DNA from: Bacteroidales bacterium
GTDB lineage: Bacteria > Bacteroidota > Bacteroidia > Bacteroidales > P3
Direction: 5' to 3'
Length of the DNA: 64,000 nt
Assembly: GCA_024400495.1 (NCBI GenBank)
Contig: JAKSMR010000001.1
Span: forward strand, 62,001 to 126,000
A model generated the notes under the pieces. The model had not been told where the DNA came from. It worked only from the letters and a program-made list of their open reading frames with translations, and did not search any database. Position 1 is the stretch's first letter, and every line of letters starts with the position of its first letter. A program made the position numbers and the translations under genes. Below, in pieces: positions 9,263-17,300 of the stretch.

Positions 9263-10198
9263 TTATCGGTCGGTCTGGCGGTTGAAATAGAAAATCAACG
9301 CAATGGTGATGACGATCATCGACACAAGGATGACCCACATGGAGGTGGCGCCTGTGGGAAACGGGAAGTCGATGTTCATGCCGAGGAAACCCGTGATCAC
9401 GGTAAGGGGCAGCATGATGGTGTTGAAGACGGTAAGCACCTTCATGATCTCGTTGGTCTTGTTGGCCTGCAACGAGTCGAAGGTCTTGCTCTGGCCTTCG
9501 ATCAATTCGCCATAGTCCTCAACCATGTCGAACATCTTCTGATACTGGTCGAGGATATCGCCCCAGTAGTCGTCCATCTCAACGATCTCGGGAGAGACAA
9601 AGCCTTTGATGCCACCACTCTCAAACATGTGGAGCACACGCAGCTGAGGACGGAAGGTGGTGTTGAGCTGGATGATGTTGCTTCGGTTGATGGAGATATC
9701 TTCAATGACAGGTTTGGCCTTTTTGTTGAAGATGTTGTAGTTGATCATATCGAGGTTCGACCCGACGGTAAGGATGAGGGTGTAGGTCTCCTTCATCAGT
9801 CGGTCGAGGATGTTGTAGAGCAGCAGGTCGCTGCAGGAGAGGAATTCGAGGGTGTCCTCGTCTCTATCCGAGTAGTCCTCCTGGGTTTCGTCGAAGAGCT
9901 TGTCGATAACCCAATGGGCTTTTCCGATGGTAATCACAAAGTCCTTGCCCCAGAAGAGTTTGACCTCGCTGATGCGGACAAACTTTTTGGCTTTGTCGAA
10001 ATAGGGGAAGTGGAGGATAAGGAAATAATAGTCGTCGTATTCGTCAATCTTGGGACGATGGTTCGTTTCGTGACAGTCCTCTATGTCGAGAGGGTGGAAA
10101 TGGTACGTATCCATGAGAAAGGCGTAGTCTTTCTCTGTAGGATTTGTGATGTGTTGCCACTTAAGGCTGCCGTGCTGAATGGTTTCAATCATGGCCAA
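9263..10198 (-). CDS. corA: CorA-family magnesium/divalent cation channel
   Basis: A 311-residue protein with a long acidic cytoplasmic domain and two C-terminal transmembrane helices. The signature GMN motif lies at about residues 273-275 at the end of the first helix (ITGFLGMNIDFPF), followed by a short periplasmic loop and the last helix ending in basic residues (FYFNRQTDR). It forms a pentameric Mg2+ (or Co2+/Ni2+) channel in the inner membrane. Monocistronic, with its own promoter and terminator. A Zn-exporting ZntB-like role cannot be excluded from sequence. Confidence 0.92.
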   Translation of the reverse strand: MAMIETIQHGSLKWQHITNPTEKDYAFLMDTYHFHPLDIEDCHETNHRPKIDEYDDYYFLILHFPYFDKAKKFVRISEVKLFWGKDFVITIGKAHWVIDKLFDETQEDYSDRDEDTLEFLSCSDLLLYNILDRLMKETYTLILTVGSNLDMINYNIFNKKAKPVIEDISINRSNIIQLNTTFRPQLRVLHMFESGGIKGFVSPEIVEMDDYWGDILDQYQKMFDMVEDYGELIEGQSKTFDSLQANKTNEIMKVLTVFNTIMLPLTVITGFLGMNIDFPFPTGATSMWVILVSMIVITIALIFYFNRQTDR

Positions 10199-10272
10199 GG
10201 TCCCTTTCTTTTTGTTTAGATCACTTAGTGGTCAGCGGTTTACATTCGAGTATGACTTTATTATTTGCGCTG

Positions 10273-10280
10273 CAAAAGTA
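10273..10280 (-). promoter_or_regulatory. Promoter -7 box for corA
   Basis: The minus strand reads TACTTTTG, matching the Bacteroidota TAnnTTTG box, about 75 bp upstream of the corA start. No strong -33 TTG at the ideal spacing was found. Confidence 0.55.
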
Positions 10281-10630
10281 CGAAAAAAAGTCTGTATATC
10301 GATAAAAAAGTTTCAAAAGATGACTTCTTTTCTTCAGATTGAGTTAGATTATCGTCTCATTCCGGGCTGTTTTGGAGGTTTGGGATGGTGGTACTAGCCG
10401 GAATCTGGGGCAGATATCGGTCTTCCTTAAGGCAAAAAAACGTTGGCTAGGTATCATTTTTTACGTCGGGGATAGCGGAATTTATATGAAGAGGTACACT
10501 TTTTGAGGCGTAAAGCCCCTGTTTTTTTTCCTTCCAGGAAGGCTATCGGGGGAGGCTCTCCCAAGGAAGATGCCGGCACAGGATTCCATGTGTGGGAAAT
10601 GTTAAAAACGGAGATGTTGATAAATAAATA
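10281..10630. other. Spacer between corA and ilvE
   Basis: About 350 bp between the two divergent promoters. A short open frame on the plus strand (10503-10688) runs through the ilvE promoter and has no coding character. No RNA or repeat recognised. Confidence 0.3.
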
Positions 10631-10660
10631 TTGTTTATTAATAAAAAGATTGTATCTTTG
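10631..10660 (+). promoter_or_regulatory. Consensus Bacteroidota promoter of ilvE
   Basis: TTG at 10631-10633, a 19-bp spacer, then TATCTTTG at 10653-10660, 45 bp before the ilvE ATG. This is a textbook match to the -33/-7 sigma-ABfr promoter. Confidence 0.85.
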
Positions 10661-10705
10661 CAGTAGTAAAGAAAACTGTCGTTTTTAAGTAACATATTAA
10701 TTACT

Positions 10706-11719
10706 ATGAATATAGATTGGCAAAACCTTCCGTTTGGTTACATGAAAACGGACTACAACGTACGTTGCTACTACCGCGATGGTAAGTGGGGCGAGATTGA
10801 AGTATCCTCCTCCGAAGACATCAACATCCACATGGCTGCTACCTGCCTCCACTATGGTCAGGAAGCTTTCGAAGGCCTCAAGGCTTTCCGTTGCAAGGAC
10901 GGCAAGATCCGTTCTTTCCGCATCGAGGCTAATGCTGCTCGTCTCCAGAGCACCTGCCGTGGTATCATGATGCCCGAGCTCCCCACCGAGCTTTTCGTCG
11001 AGATGTGCAAGAAGGTTGTGAAACTCAACGAGAACTTCATTCCTCCTTACGGCACCGGCGCTTCCCTCTACCTCCGTCCCCTCCTCATCGGTACTGGTGC
11101 TCAGGTAGGTGTTAAGCCCGCTAACGAGTATCTCTTCATGATCTTCGTAACTCCCGTAGGTCCTTACTTCAAGGGCGGCTTCCAGGCTAACCCCTATGTC
11201 ATCACCCGCAAGTACGACCGTTCCGCTCCCCTCGGTACCGGCGTTTACAAGGTAGGTGGTAACTATGCTGCTTCCCTCAAGGCTCACGTTGAGGCTTGCC
11301 ACGGCGGTCAGTATGCCTGCGAGTTCTATCTCGACGCTAAGGAGAAGAAATATATCGACGAGGCTGGTGCTGCTAACTTCTTCGGTATCAAGGATGGTGT
11401 TTATGTAACTCCTAAGTCCACCTCCATCCTCCCCTCTATCACCAACATGTCCCTCATCCAGGTTGCTGAAGACCTCGGCATCAAGGTTGAGCGTCGTCCT
11501 ATCGCTATCGACGAACTCGCCGACTTCCAGGAGGCTGGCGCTTGCGGTACTGCTGCCGTTATCAGCCCCATCGAGCGCGTCGACGATCCCGAAGCTGGCA
11601 AGAGCTACAACTTCGGCAAGCAGCCTGGTCCCATCAGCACCAAACTGTATGAGACTCTCCGTGCTATCCAGCTTGGCGAAATCGAAGACAAACACAACTG
11701 GAATACCGTTATCGAATAA
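10706..11719 (+). CDS. ilvE: Branched-chain amino acid aminotransferase
   Basis: 337 residues, PLP fold type IV. It transfers the amino group between glutamate and the branched 2-oxo acids, the last step of Leu/Ile/Val synthesis. The PLP lysine is expected at Lys182 in GTGVYKVGGNYAASL. The cofactor-phosphate region EAGAANFFGI and the Tyr/Arg-rich N-terminal block (HYGQEAFEGLKAF) are also present. The gene stands alone between a strong promoter and a strong terminator. Its codon use is highly biased, which suggests high expression. Confidence 0.95.
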   Translation: MNIDWQNLPFGYMKTDYNVRCYYRDGKWGEIEVSSSEDINIHMAATCLHYGQEAFEGLKAFRCKDGKIRSFRIEANAARLQSTCRGIMMPELPTELFVEMCKKVVKLNENFIPPYGTGASLYLRPLLIGTGAQVGVKPANEYLFMIFVTPVGPYFKGGFQANPYVITRKYDRSAPLGTGVYKVGGNYAASLKAHVEACHGGQYACEFYLDAKEKKYIDEAGAANFFGIKDGVYVTPKSTSILPSITNMSLIQVAEDLGIKVERRPIAIDELADFQEAGACGTAAVISPIERVDDPEAGKSYNFGKQPGPISTKLYETLRAIQLGEIEDKHNWNTVIE

Positions 11720-11767
11720 TCGTGTTGCAGTTTCCCCGCTAGGGATTTCCCTCCCTGGTATAACAAG

Positions 11768-11804
11768 AAGAAGAGGCAGACCTATGTTTGCCTCTTCTTT
11801 TTAT
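11768..11804 (+). terminator. Intrinsic terminator of ilvE
   Basis: An 11-bp perfect stem, AAGAAGAGGCA at 11768-11778 with TGCCTCTTCTT at 11789-11799, continuing into TTTTATTG. Confidence 0.9.
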
Positions 11805-11824
11805 TGTTGAGAGGAATTAGGGAT

Positions 11825-11893
11825 GTTATGTAATAGGGGATAGGTAACAGGTAACAGGTAATAGGGATAAGGAATAGTGAATAAGGAATAGGA
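11825..11893. repeat. Low-complexity GGTAACA/TAGGG array
   Basis: Loosely repeated heptamer-like units (GGTAACAGGTAACAGGTAAT, AATAGGGATAAGGAATAG) resembling the array after rluB at 6438-6606. No coding potential. Confidence 0.5.
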
Positions 11894-11992
11894 ATTTTTA
11901 GGTAACTATATACATGTTGGCACAAACGAGAGACGCAACAGGCAGTTGATGATGGCGTTGGCCATTCAATATCATTCCAGACTTCCGTATTC

Positions 11993-12082
11993 CGTCATTG
12001 CGGGCTTGACCCGCAATCTAGACTGTCCGGCAACGAGTCTCGAACCCGTCGCAATAGATTGCGGGTCAAGCCCGCAATGACG
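11993..12082. repeat. Perfect 28-bp inverted repeat (REP/MITE-like)
   Basis: The arm at 11993-12020, beginning CGTCATTGCGGGCTTGACCC, is exactly complementary to the arm at 12055-12082; the loop is 34 bp. Each arm also holds an internal near-palindrome (GCGGGCTTGACCCGC). Repeats of this CGTCATTGCGGGC type are known as dispersed palindromic elements in many unrelated bacteria. Only one copy occurs in this window. It sits between convergent genes (ilvE and the Spy-like gene). Confidence 0.85.
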
Positions 12083-12288
12083 AGGTCTGCTATGAAAAAA
12101 ATGATGAATTGTCTCCGCTAGGATAACAGCCAACAGGTATATAGGTACCAATTTTTAAGGGGTAGGGAAAAGTAGGAAAGAGAAGGAAAGATAAAGAAAG
12201 AGAAGGAAAGAGAAGGAAAAGAAAAAAGGCTATCCTTTTGAAGAATGGCCTTTTCTCTTGAACTGTGCAATCGGGCTGTTGGCTCGGG

Positions 12289-12729
12289 CTACTTCTTGGC
12301 GCAGCCTTTTTTCTGCTCTTGGGCTTTCTTTCGGGCTGCTGCGCAGTTCTTCTTCATGGTGTTATATTGCTCTTTGGTGAGGATCTTGTCTACGGAGACT
12401 TTGTTGTTGTACATCACCTTGTTGATCTCCAGCTCCAGAGCGGCTTCGCGCTCAAAGAGGGGATAGACCTTTGTTGTGTTGTCTCCATAGGTCTCCATGT
12501 AGCTGTGGATGCTGTCGCGGACGGCATGCAGCTCTTTCTTGAGTTGGGAGATCTTGGTCTGGGAGCTGTTGGTGATCTCTTCCAACTTGCGTTTCTGAAG
12601 GGGGGAGAGGTCGCTTACAAAGTTCTCGATCTTATGATTGCTTTTGCAATGTGTCTGCTGGCCTTTGTTCTGGGCATAGGTGCCGGAGACTAAAAGCATC
12701 AGCACAATTGCGAGGATTGTTTTTTTCAT
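12289..12729 (-). CDS. Spy/CpxP-like periplasmic protein
   Basis: 146 residues with a clear Sec signal peptide (MKKTILAIVLMLLVSGTYAQ, cleavage near 19-20). The mature part is a charged, fully helical protein. LSPLQKRKLEEITNSSQTKI and ILTKEQYNTMKK resemble the LTxxQ motifs of Spy/CpxP-type envelope chaperones and metal-resistance proteins. It is the last gene of a run that includes an ECF sigma factor and a probable anti-sigma protein (31 bp after the latter), which fits an envelope-stress output gene. Family assignment is by pattern, not alignment. Confidence 0.65.
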   Translation of the reverse strand: MKKTILAIVLMLLVSGTYAQNKGQQTHCKSNHKIENFVSDLSPLQKRKLEEITNSSQTKISQLKKELHAVRDSIHSYMETYGDNTTKVYPLFEREAALELEINKVMYNNKVSVDKILTKEQYNTMKKNCAAARKKAQEQKKGCAKK

Positions 12730-12760
12730 GATATATGTGATTTATGATTGTTCGGCTTGG

Positions 12761-13141
12761 TTAATATTCCAGATCTGTCTCTTCGGCTCCTTCTTCGTAA
12801 TCGAAATAGTCGCTTGCCATTTCTTCTACCATCATAATGTTGTTGGCGGAGATGTACTCGTCGTTGAAGGTGTTCAGTTCGCTGATCATGTTGCTTATCG
12901 AACTCTCGTCGTAGCTACGGGTGAAGAGGATGGTGAGGTTGATCCCAATACCCAGCAGGAGGCAGACTGCAGCTGCTATCGACCCGCGGAGCCAGAGGCT
13001 TCGGCTCTGACGAGGGGCTAGGAGCTGTGTGTGCTGCAGACGGGCCATGACGGCATCGGTAACATCGACCTGCTTGGGGCAGCTGATGTCTCGTATGGCG
13101 TCGGTGGCTTGCTGGAGTAATATGTTGTCGTCGTGTTTCAT
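12761..13141 (-). CDS. Probable anti-sigma factor (single-pass membrane protein)
   Basis: 126 residues. The N-terminal about 45 residues are cytoplasmic-type (LLQQATDAIRDISCPKQVDV); one membrane helix spans about 50-70 (GSIAAAVCLLLGIGINLTIL), followed by an acidic periplasmic tail of about 55 residues. No zinc-finger HxxxCxxC motif is visible. The call rests on topology and on its place 31 bp behind an ECF sigma gene. It would hold the sigma factor inactive until an envelope signal. Confidence 0.6.
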   Translation of the reverse strand: MKHDDNILLQQATDAIRDISCPKQVDVTDAVMARLQHTQLLAPRQSRSLWLRGSIAAAVCLLLGIGINLTILFTRSYDESSISNMISELNTFNDEYISANNIMMVEEMASDYFDYEEGAEETDLEY

Positions 13142-13172
13142 GCGCGATGGGTTTCGTTAGTATGCTTTTTCC

Positions 13173-13709
13173 TTATTCCATCATCTTGGCGAGGTTCTTC
13201 TTGGCTCGGAAGATGAGTGATTCTACTTTTGAGAGAGAGACCTGCATCACATCTGCTATCTCGGTATAGGAGAAGTCGTCGTAGGTGTACAGGACCAGGG
13301 CGGTACGCTGTTCGTTCTTGAGCTTTCCTATGGCTTTGCGAAGCTTGGAGTGTTGTTCCTCCTTCATGATCTTCTCTTCTTCGGTAAGCCCTTCGGAGCG
13401 GTTTTCGAGGACGTTGGCGTCGTAGGTTACATATCGATTGTTCTTTCCGAGTGTCTTGCTGACTACATTTACCGTTATTCTGTAGATGAATGTGCTCAGT
13501 TTCGACTCAAACCGGAATCGGGGCAGGGATGTGTATAGTTCAACAAATACTTGTTGGACGACATCGTCAACCTCCAATCGATTGCCTACGAGCTTGTAGC
13601 ATAGGTTGGCTACAACTCCTTGGTATTCCTTGACGATCAGGGCGAATTGCTCTTTCTCGCCGTCGAGGACTTTCCTTACAATCTCGTATTCGGTTTCCTT
13701 GGGAAACAT
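13173..13709 (-). CDS. ECF (sigma-24-like) RNA polymerase sigma factor
   Basis: 178 residues from the start chosen at 13709 (MFPKETEYEIVRKVLDG); an in-frame extension to 13826 overlaps the end of the upstream gene and has no sigma-like sequence. Region 2 is at about 20-80 (ALIVKEYQGVVANLCYKLVG ... VDDVVQQVFVELY) and region 4 at about 120-175, with the helix-turn-helix DFSYTEIADVMQVSLSKVES. It directs transcription of a stress regulon, probably controlled by the membrane protein encoded next. Confidence 0.9.
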   Translation of the reverse strand: MFPKETEYEIVRKVLDGEKEQFALIVKEYQGVVANLCYKLVGNRLEVDDVVQQVFVELYTSLPRFRFESKLSTFIYRITVNVVSKTLGKNNRYVTYDANVLENRSEGLTEEEKIMKEEQHSKLRKAIGKLKNEQRTALVLYTYDDFSYTEIADVMQVSLSKVESLIFRAKKNLAKMME

Positions 13710-13770
13710 TATTATGTACTTTGTTTGTTGGTTTTCTTGCGTTCTTTGGCAACTTTTTTTTGATTTTCTT

Positions 13771-14565
13771 TTAGTTGTTGCGTCTGAACACGTAAGTGAT
13801 GGTGCCTGTCTGGAGCTCTGTGGCATTCTCGTCGGCTGTGAATTTGGCTTTCATAGCGGCCTGTTTTGCCAGGGCTACCATTCCGGCTTCGGAGATGGTG
13901 GATCCTTGCTGAGGTGCTTCGGCTTTGGTGACGATGCCTTGTCGGTTGACCCAGATCTTCACGATGATCTTGCCTTCTTTCTGCGAGTCGTAGCGGGGCT
14001 GGGGCAGGGCTGAGGCGCTGCGTCCAGAGAGGGAATAGCCTGCTCCGCCATTGCCGGGGTTGCCGTCGTAGCGGTTCGAGTTGGGGTTGCCGCCTTCTTT
14101 TCCTTGGTTGCCTTCGCCGGAGGTCACGCCCTGGCTTCCACCTTTGCTGTTCTTCTTGAAGAGTGCGTTGGTGTTGACTTTGGGCTCTTCCTTTGTTTCG
14201 GTATTTTTGGTCTCCTGGGTTGGCTTGACGGTTGTGTTGGAGGCTTTGGTATCGCTGTTGGCTGAGCGGATGGAAGCGTCGCTATGGCTCTGAGTTGCAA
14301 CGCGTTCGCCCTGCGATGGGGCTGGAGCGGAGGCTTGCGCCATAGTGGTGCTGTTGTCTATGGGTTCGATCTCGCCCAATCCGGTTTCGGAGTTGCCGAG
14401 GTTCACCTCTACGCCTTCCTCGGGGATGGGAGGATCGGGAGGGTTGAGTCCGACAAAGGCGCAGATGAGAAGGATGAGCCCCAGCAGGATCAGGGTGGTT
14501 CCTGCGCTGATGAGGGAGTTCTTCTTCTCTTCGGGCGAGAGTTTGTTGAAATCTATCTTAGACAT
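13771..14565 (-). CDS. TonB-like energy transducer protein
   Basis: 264 residues: short cytoplasmic N-terminus, one membrane helix (about 20-40, LISAGTTLILLGLILLICAF), a long Ser/Thr/Asn/Gly-rich periplasmic linker, and a C-terminal TonB-like domain (about 195-264, GKIIVKIWVNRQGIVTKAEA to YVFRRN). It follows exbB and exbD, so it should couple the proton motive force to outer-membrane receptors. Unlike classical TonB its linker is not Pro/Lys-rich, as is usual in Bacteroidota. Confidence 0.8.
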   Translation of the reverse strand: MSKIDFNKLSPEEKKNSLISAGTTLILLGLILLICAFVGLNPPDPPIPEEGVEVNLGNSETGLGEIEPIDNSTTMAQASAPAPSQGERVATQSHSDASIRSANSDTKASNTTVKPTQETKNTETKEEPKVNTNALFKKNSKGGSQGVTSGEGNQGKEGGNPNSNRYDGNPGNGGAGYSLSGRSASALPQPRYDSQKEGKIIVKIWVNRQGIVTKAEAPQQGSTISEAGMVALAKQAAMKAKFTADENATELQTGTITYVFRRNN

Positions 14566-14611
14566 TCGTGTTTGGTGTTTTGAGTGTTGAGGGGAACGTT
14601 GCTCTCAAACT

Positions 14612-15025
14612 TTATTTCTTGGGTGATGTTGCGAGGATCACTTTGTGCTTGCTGTTGGTGCGGTCGTTGATGGCGTTGACGGCATCGATAACGGTCACGA
14701 TGTATTGCACGGGAACGGTCTTGTCGGCTCTCAAAACGACGCAGGCATCGTTGATGCCGGATTCTATGCCGGCGTAGATGGTGTTTTCGAGGGTTTCGGG
14801 AGTGACGGGGTTGTCGTTCACCTGGAACTGATAGGTCTCGTCGATATATACGGTCACGTTCTGCTTGGCCATGGTCTTGCTATTGCTCTCGGGCAGAAGT
14901 AGTTTCACGGCGTTGGGGCTGATGAGCGTGGAGGTAATCATGAAGAATATCAGCAGAAGGAACACCAGGTCCGACATGGTGGAAGAGCTGGTCTCTACTT
15001 TTATCTGGTTTTGACTACGTATCAT
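14612..15025 (-). CDS. exbD: ExbD/TolR-family biopolymer transport protein
   Basis: 137 residues with a single N-terminal membrane helix (about 18-38, MSDLVFLLLIFFMITSTLI) that carries the essential Asp of ExbD/TolR, then a periplasmic domain. It is the proton-channel partner of the ExbB homologue encoded upstream; the TonB-like gene lies 46 bp downstream. Confidence 0.88.
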   Translation of the reverse strand: MIRSQNQIKVETSSSTMSDLVFLLLIFFMITSTLISPNAVKLLLPESNSKTMAKQNVTVYIDETYQFQVNDNPVTPETLENTIYAGIESGINDACVVLRADKTVPVQYIVTVIDAVNAINDRTNSKHKVILATSPKK

Positions 15026-15208
15026 CTTTGTTTCTTTGTTTTGGGGGTTGTTCTTGTGCCTTGTCGGAGTCGTGATTGGCGGCTTGCTGCGTCGCGCTTG
15101 GTGGCCGTCACTCTTGCTCTTTTGCGAGAGTGATGCGACGTTGGGGCGACGCTAAGGGCTGCCTGGACTCGGGCATGTTGGGGGTCGGGTGTGCTGCCGG
15201 GGCCTTTC
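15026..15208. repeat. Intergenic spacer with GTCGC-type 11-bp units inside an operon
   Basis: The 183-bp gap between exbB and exbD contains, read on the minus strand, GTCGCCCCAAC then GTCGCATCACT, and an inverted pair CACTCTTGCTCTTTTGCGAGAGTG (about 15107-15130). The 11-bp units are like those at 33143-33200 and 53584-53682. The gap interrupts what is normally a tight gene pair. Confidence 0.5.
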
Positions 15209-15913
15209 TTATGCGGGTTCGTGCAAGAGGTCCATGAACTCCATGCTGCGTGCTTCGAGCAGGAAGACGACTTTGTTGATGCGGCTGACCAGGATGTTGT
15301 AGAGGAAATAGGCGATGATGCCGACGATAAGACCGCCGACGGTGGTGGTCATAGCTTCGTAGATGCCGCTGGAGAGGGTGGCGATCTCGATATTGTTGCC
15401 TGCGTTGGCCATGTCGAAGAAGGCTTTCACCATACCGGTAACGGTTCCGAGGAAGCCGAGCATGGGTCCGAGGCTGGCTACGGTAGCGACGAGGCTCACA
15501 CCTTTCTCGAGGTTGGCGACTTCGAGCTTACCTACGTTCTCGATTGCGGTCTGGATGTCGGGCAGAGGACGGCCAAGGCGGGAGAGGCCTTTGTCGATCA
15601 TGCGGGCGATGGGGGAGTCGGTTGCTTTGGCAAGCTGGCGGGCGCCGTCGATGTTGCCTTGGTGGATATACTGGCGGATATTGTCCATGAAGTTGGACGA
15701 GTCGTCCTTAAGTGCGCGGTTAAGGGTAAGATAGCGCTCTATGGAGACATAGAGGGCGAGGATGAGCAGAAGAGCCAGTACTAACATTACCCAACCGCCG
15801 TTGAGTGCCATGTGGAGTACGGAGAGTTTGGCAGGGGCTTCGGCTGCTGCTGCGCTAGCTGTGTCGATAGCACCTTGCATGTCGCTTTGAATGAGTAAGA
15901 TGTGTTTAAGCAT
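15209..15913 (-). CDS. exbB: ExbB/TolQ/MotA-family proton channel protein
   Basis: 234 residues with three membrane helices, the first at about 30-60 and the last two in the C-terminal half around the conserved block SLGPMLGFLGTVTGMVKAFF and TTVGGLIVGIIAYFLYNIL. It forms the inner-membrane pentamer that, with ExbD, powers TonB. First gene of the exbB-exbD-tonB-sigma-anti-sigma-spy run. Confidence 0.9.
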   Translation of the reverse strand: MLKHILLIQSDMQGAIDTASAAAAEAPAKLSVLHMALNGGWVMLVLALLLILALYVSIERYLTLNRALKDDSSNFMDNIRQYIHQGNIDGARQLAKATDSPIARMIDKGLSRLGRPLPDIQTAIENVGKLEVANLEKGVSLVATVASLGPMLGFLGTVTGMVKAFFDMANAGNNIEIATLSSGIYEAMTTTVGGLIVGIIAYFLYNILVSRINKVVFLLEARSMEFMDLLHEPA

Positions 15914-15992
15914 AGATGTATTTTTTGTATGTGTATTTCGTTTTGGGCTTATTATTTAAAAATATAACGTATCTATATTAATAATATTGTGT

Positions 15993-17294
15993 CTACCAAA
16001 GAAAATTATTGTAGGGATAGCGGATGGCGTGTATTTTCTTCACCTCTTCGTACATCAGGTTGCGCAACTGGTCGATATTCTCCTTTTGGGCTGCGCTGAT
16101 GAAGAGGGTTGCTAGCGTGGAGGGGTTGTCTTGATTCTGTTTGGCCATCCAGGTCTCCTGCAACATCTCTAACGTCCTGTTCTCGCGGGTCATAGGTGTG
16201 AGGTCGTCCTCTTCCTTCTTGATGAAGGTGTAGGCGTCGATCTTGTTGAAAACAAGGATGGTGGGTTTCCCGTTGGCTCCGATCTCTTCGAGGGTGCGGT
16301 TTACGGCTGCAATCTGATCCTCGTGGTCGGGATGAGAGATGTCAACCACATGGATGAGCAGATCGGCCTCGCAGACCTCGTCAAGGGTGCTCTTGAAGGA
16401 CTCTACCAAGGCATGGGGGAGTTTTCTGATGAATCCAACTGTATCGGTCAGGAGGAATGGCAGGTTCCCGATAACCATCTTTCTTACGGTAGTGTCGAGT
16501 GTGGCAAAGAGTTTGTTCTCGGCAAAGACTTCGCTCTTGCTCAGTAGGTTCATCAACGTCGATTTACCTACGTTCGTATATCCCACAAGTGCCACACGCA
16601 CAAGGCTTTCGCGGTTCTTTCTCTGTAGCGTCTTCTGCTTGTCGATGGTCTTGAGTCGCTCTTTGAGAAGGACGATCTTTTCTGTAATGAGTCTTCGGTC
16701 GGTCTCTATCTGGCTCTCTCCGGGGCCTCTCATGCCGATTCCACCACGTTGTCGCTCCAGGTGCGTCCACATTCGAGTGAGGCGGGGAAGCATATATTGG
16801 AGCTGAGCCAGCTCGACCTGTGTCTTCGCGATGGAGGTTCGGGCTCGTTTGGCAAAGATGTCGAGGATGAGAGTCGTGCGGTCGAGTATACGGCAACCCA
16901 ACTCTCTCTCGAGGTTTCGCAGCTGCGCGGGCGAGAGCTCGTCGTCGAAAACGATGAAGTCGACCTCTAGCGCTTCCTTATATTCCTTGATCTCTTCCAA
17001 TTTTCCGCTACCCACATAGGTGCGATGGTCGGGGTGGTCGAGTTTCTGAATCACACGTTTCATGGCTACGCCGCCTGCGGTCTCGAGAAGGAAAGCCAGC
17101 TCGTTGAGATATTCCTCGGTACGCTCCATCGTCGAGTTGGCGGAGCAGACGCTGACAAGAATGGCCTTTTCGGGTATTTCTTCGTTGGCAAAGGTGTTGC
17201 GTTCCTGTGGGGTGGGACGCTTCTTGTTCTCGCTCTCCCACACGCCGGTCTCCGACTTCCATTTGCCTCTATTGGTCTTCCACGATTTGTTCAT
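15993..17294 (-). CDS. hflX: GTPase HflX (ribosome-rescue/splitting factor)
   Basis: 433 residues. An N-terminal HflX domain (about 45-230, including ILDRTTLILDIFAKRARTSI and the glycine-rich RQRGGIGMRGPGE) is followed by a TRAFAC GTPase domain with P-loop GYTNVGKS at 238-245, G3 DTVGF at 285-289 and G4 NKID. HflX binds the 50S subunit and helps split stalled ribosomes. The gene starts 6 bp after the glycosyltransferase stop, in the parC-GT-hflX operon. Confidence 0.94.
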   Translation of the reverse strand: MNKSWKTNRGKWKSETGVWESENKKRPTPQERNTFANEEIPEKAILVSVCSANSTMERTEEYLNELAFLLETAGGVAMKRVIQKLDHPDHRTYVGSGKLEEIKEYKEALEVDFIVFDDELSPAQLRNLERELGCRILDRTTLILDIFAKRARTSIAKTQVELAQLQYMLPRLTRMWTHLERQRGGIGMRGPGESQIETDRRLITEKIVLLKERLKTIDKQKTLQRKNRESLVRVALVGYTNVGKSTLMNLLSKSEVFAENKLFATLDTTVRKMVIGNLPFLLTDTVGFIRKLPHALVESFKSTLDEVCEADLLIHVVDISHPDHEDQIAAVNRTLEEIGANGKPTILVFNKIDAYTFIKKEEDDLTPMTRENRTLEMLQETWMAKQNQDNPSTLATLFISAAQKENIDQLRNLMYEEVKKIHAIRYPYNNFLW

Positions 17295-17300
17295 TGTCGA

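Noticed and set aside
10503..10688. 61-codon plus-strand frame before ilvE
   Set aside because: Runs across the ilvE promoter and has no coding composition.
13710..13826. 39-residue N-terminal extension of the sigma factor
   Set aside because: It overlaps the tonB-like gene's 3' end, has no sigma-like sequence, and a good start (MFPKETEYEI) exists at 13709.
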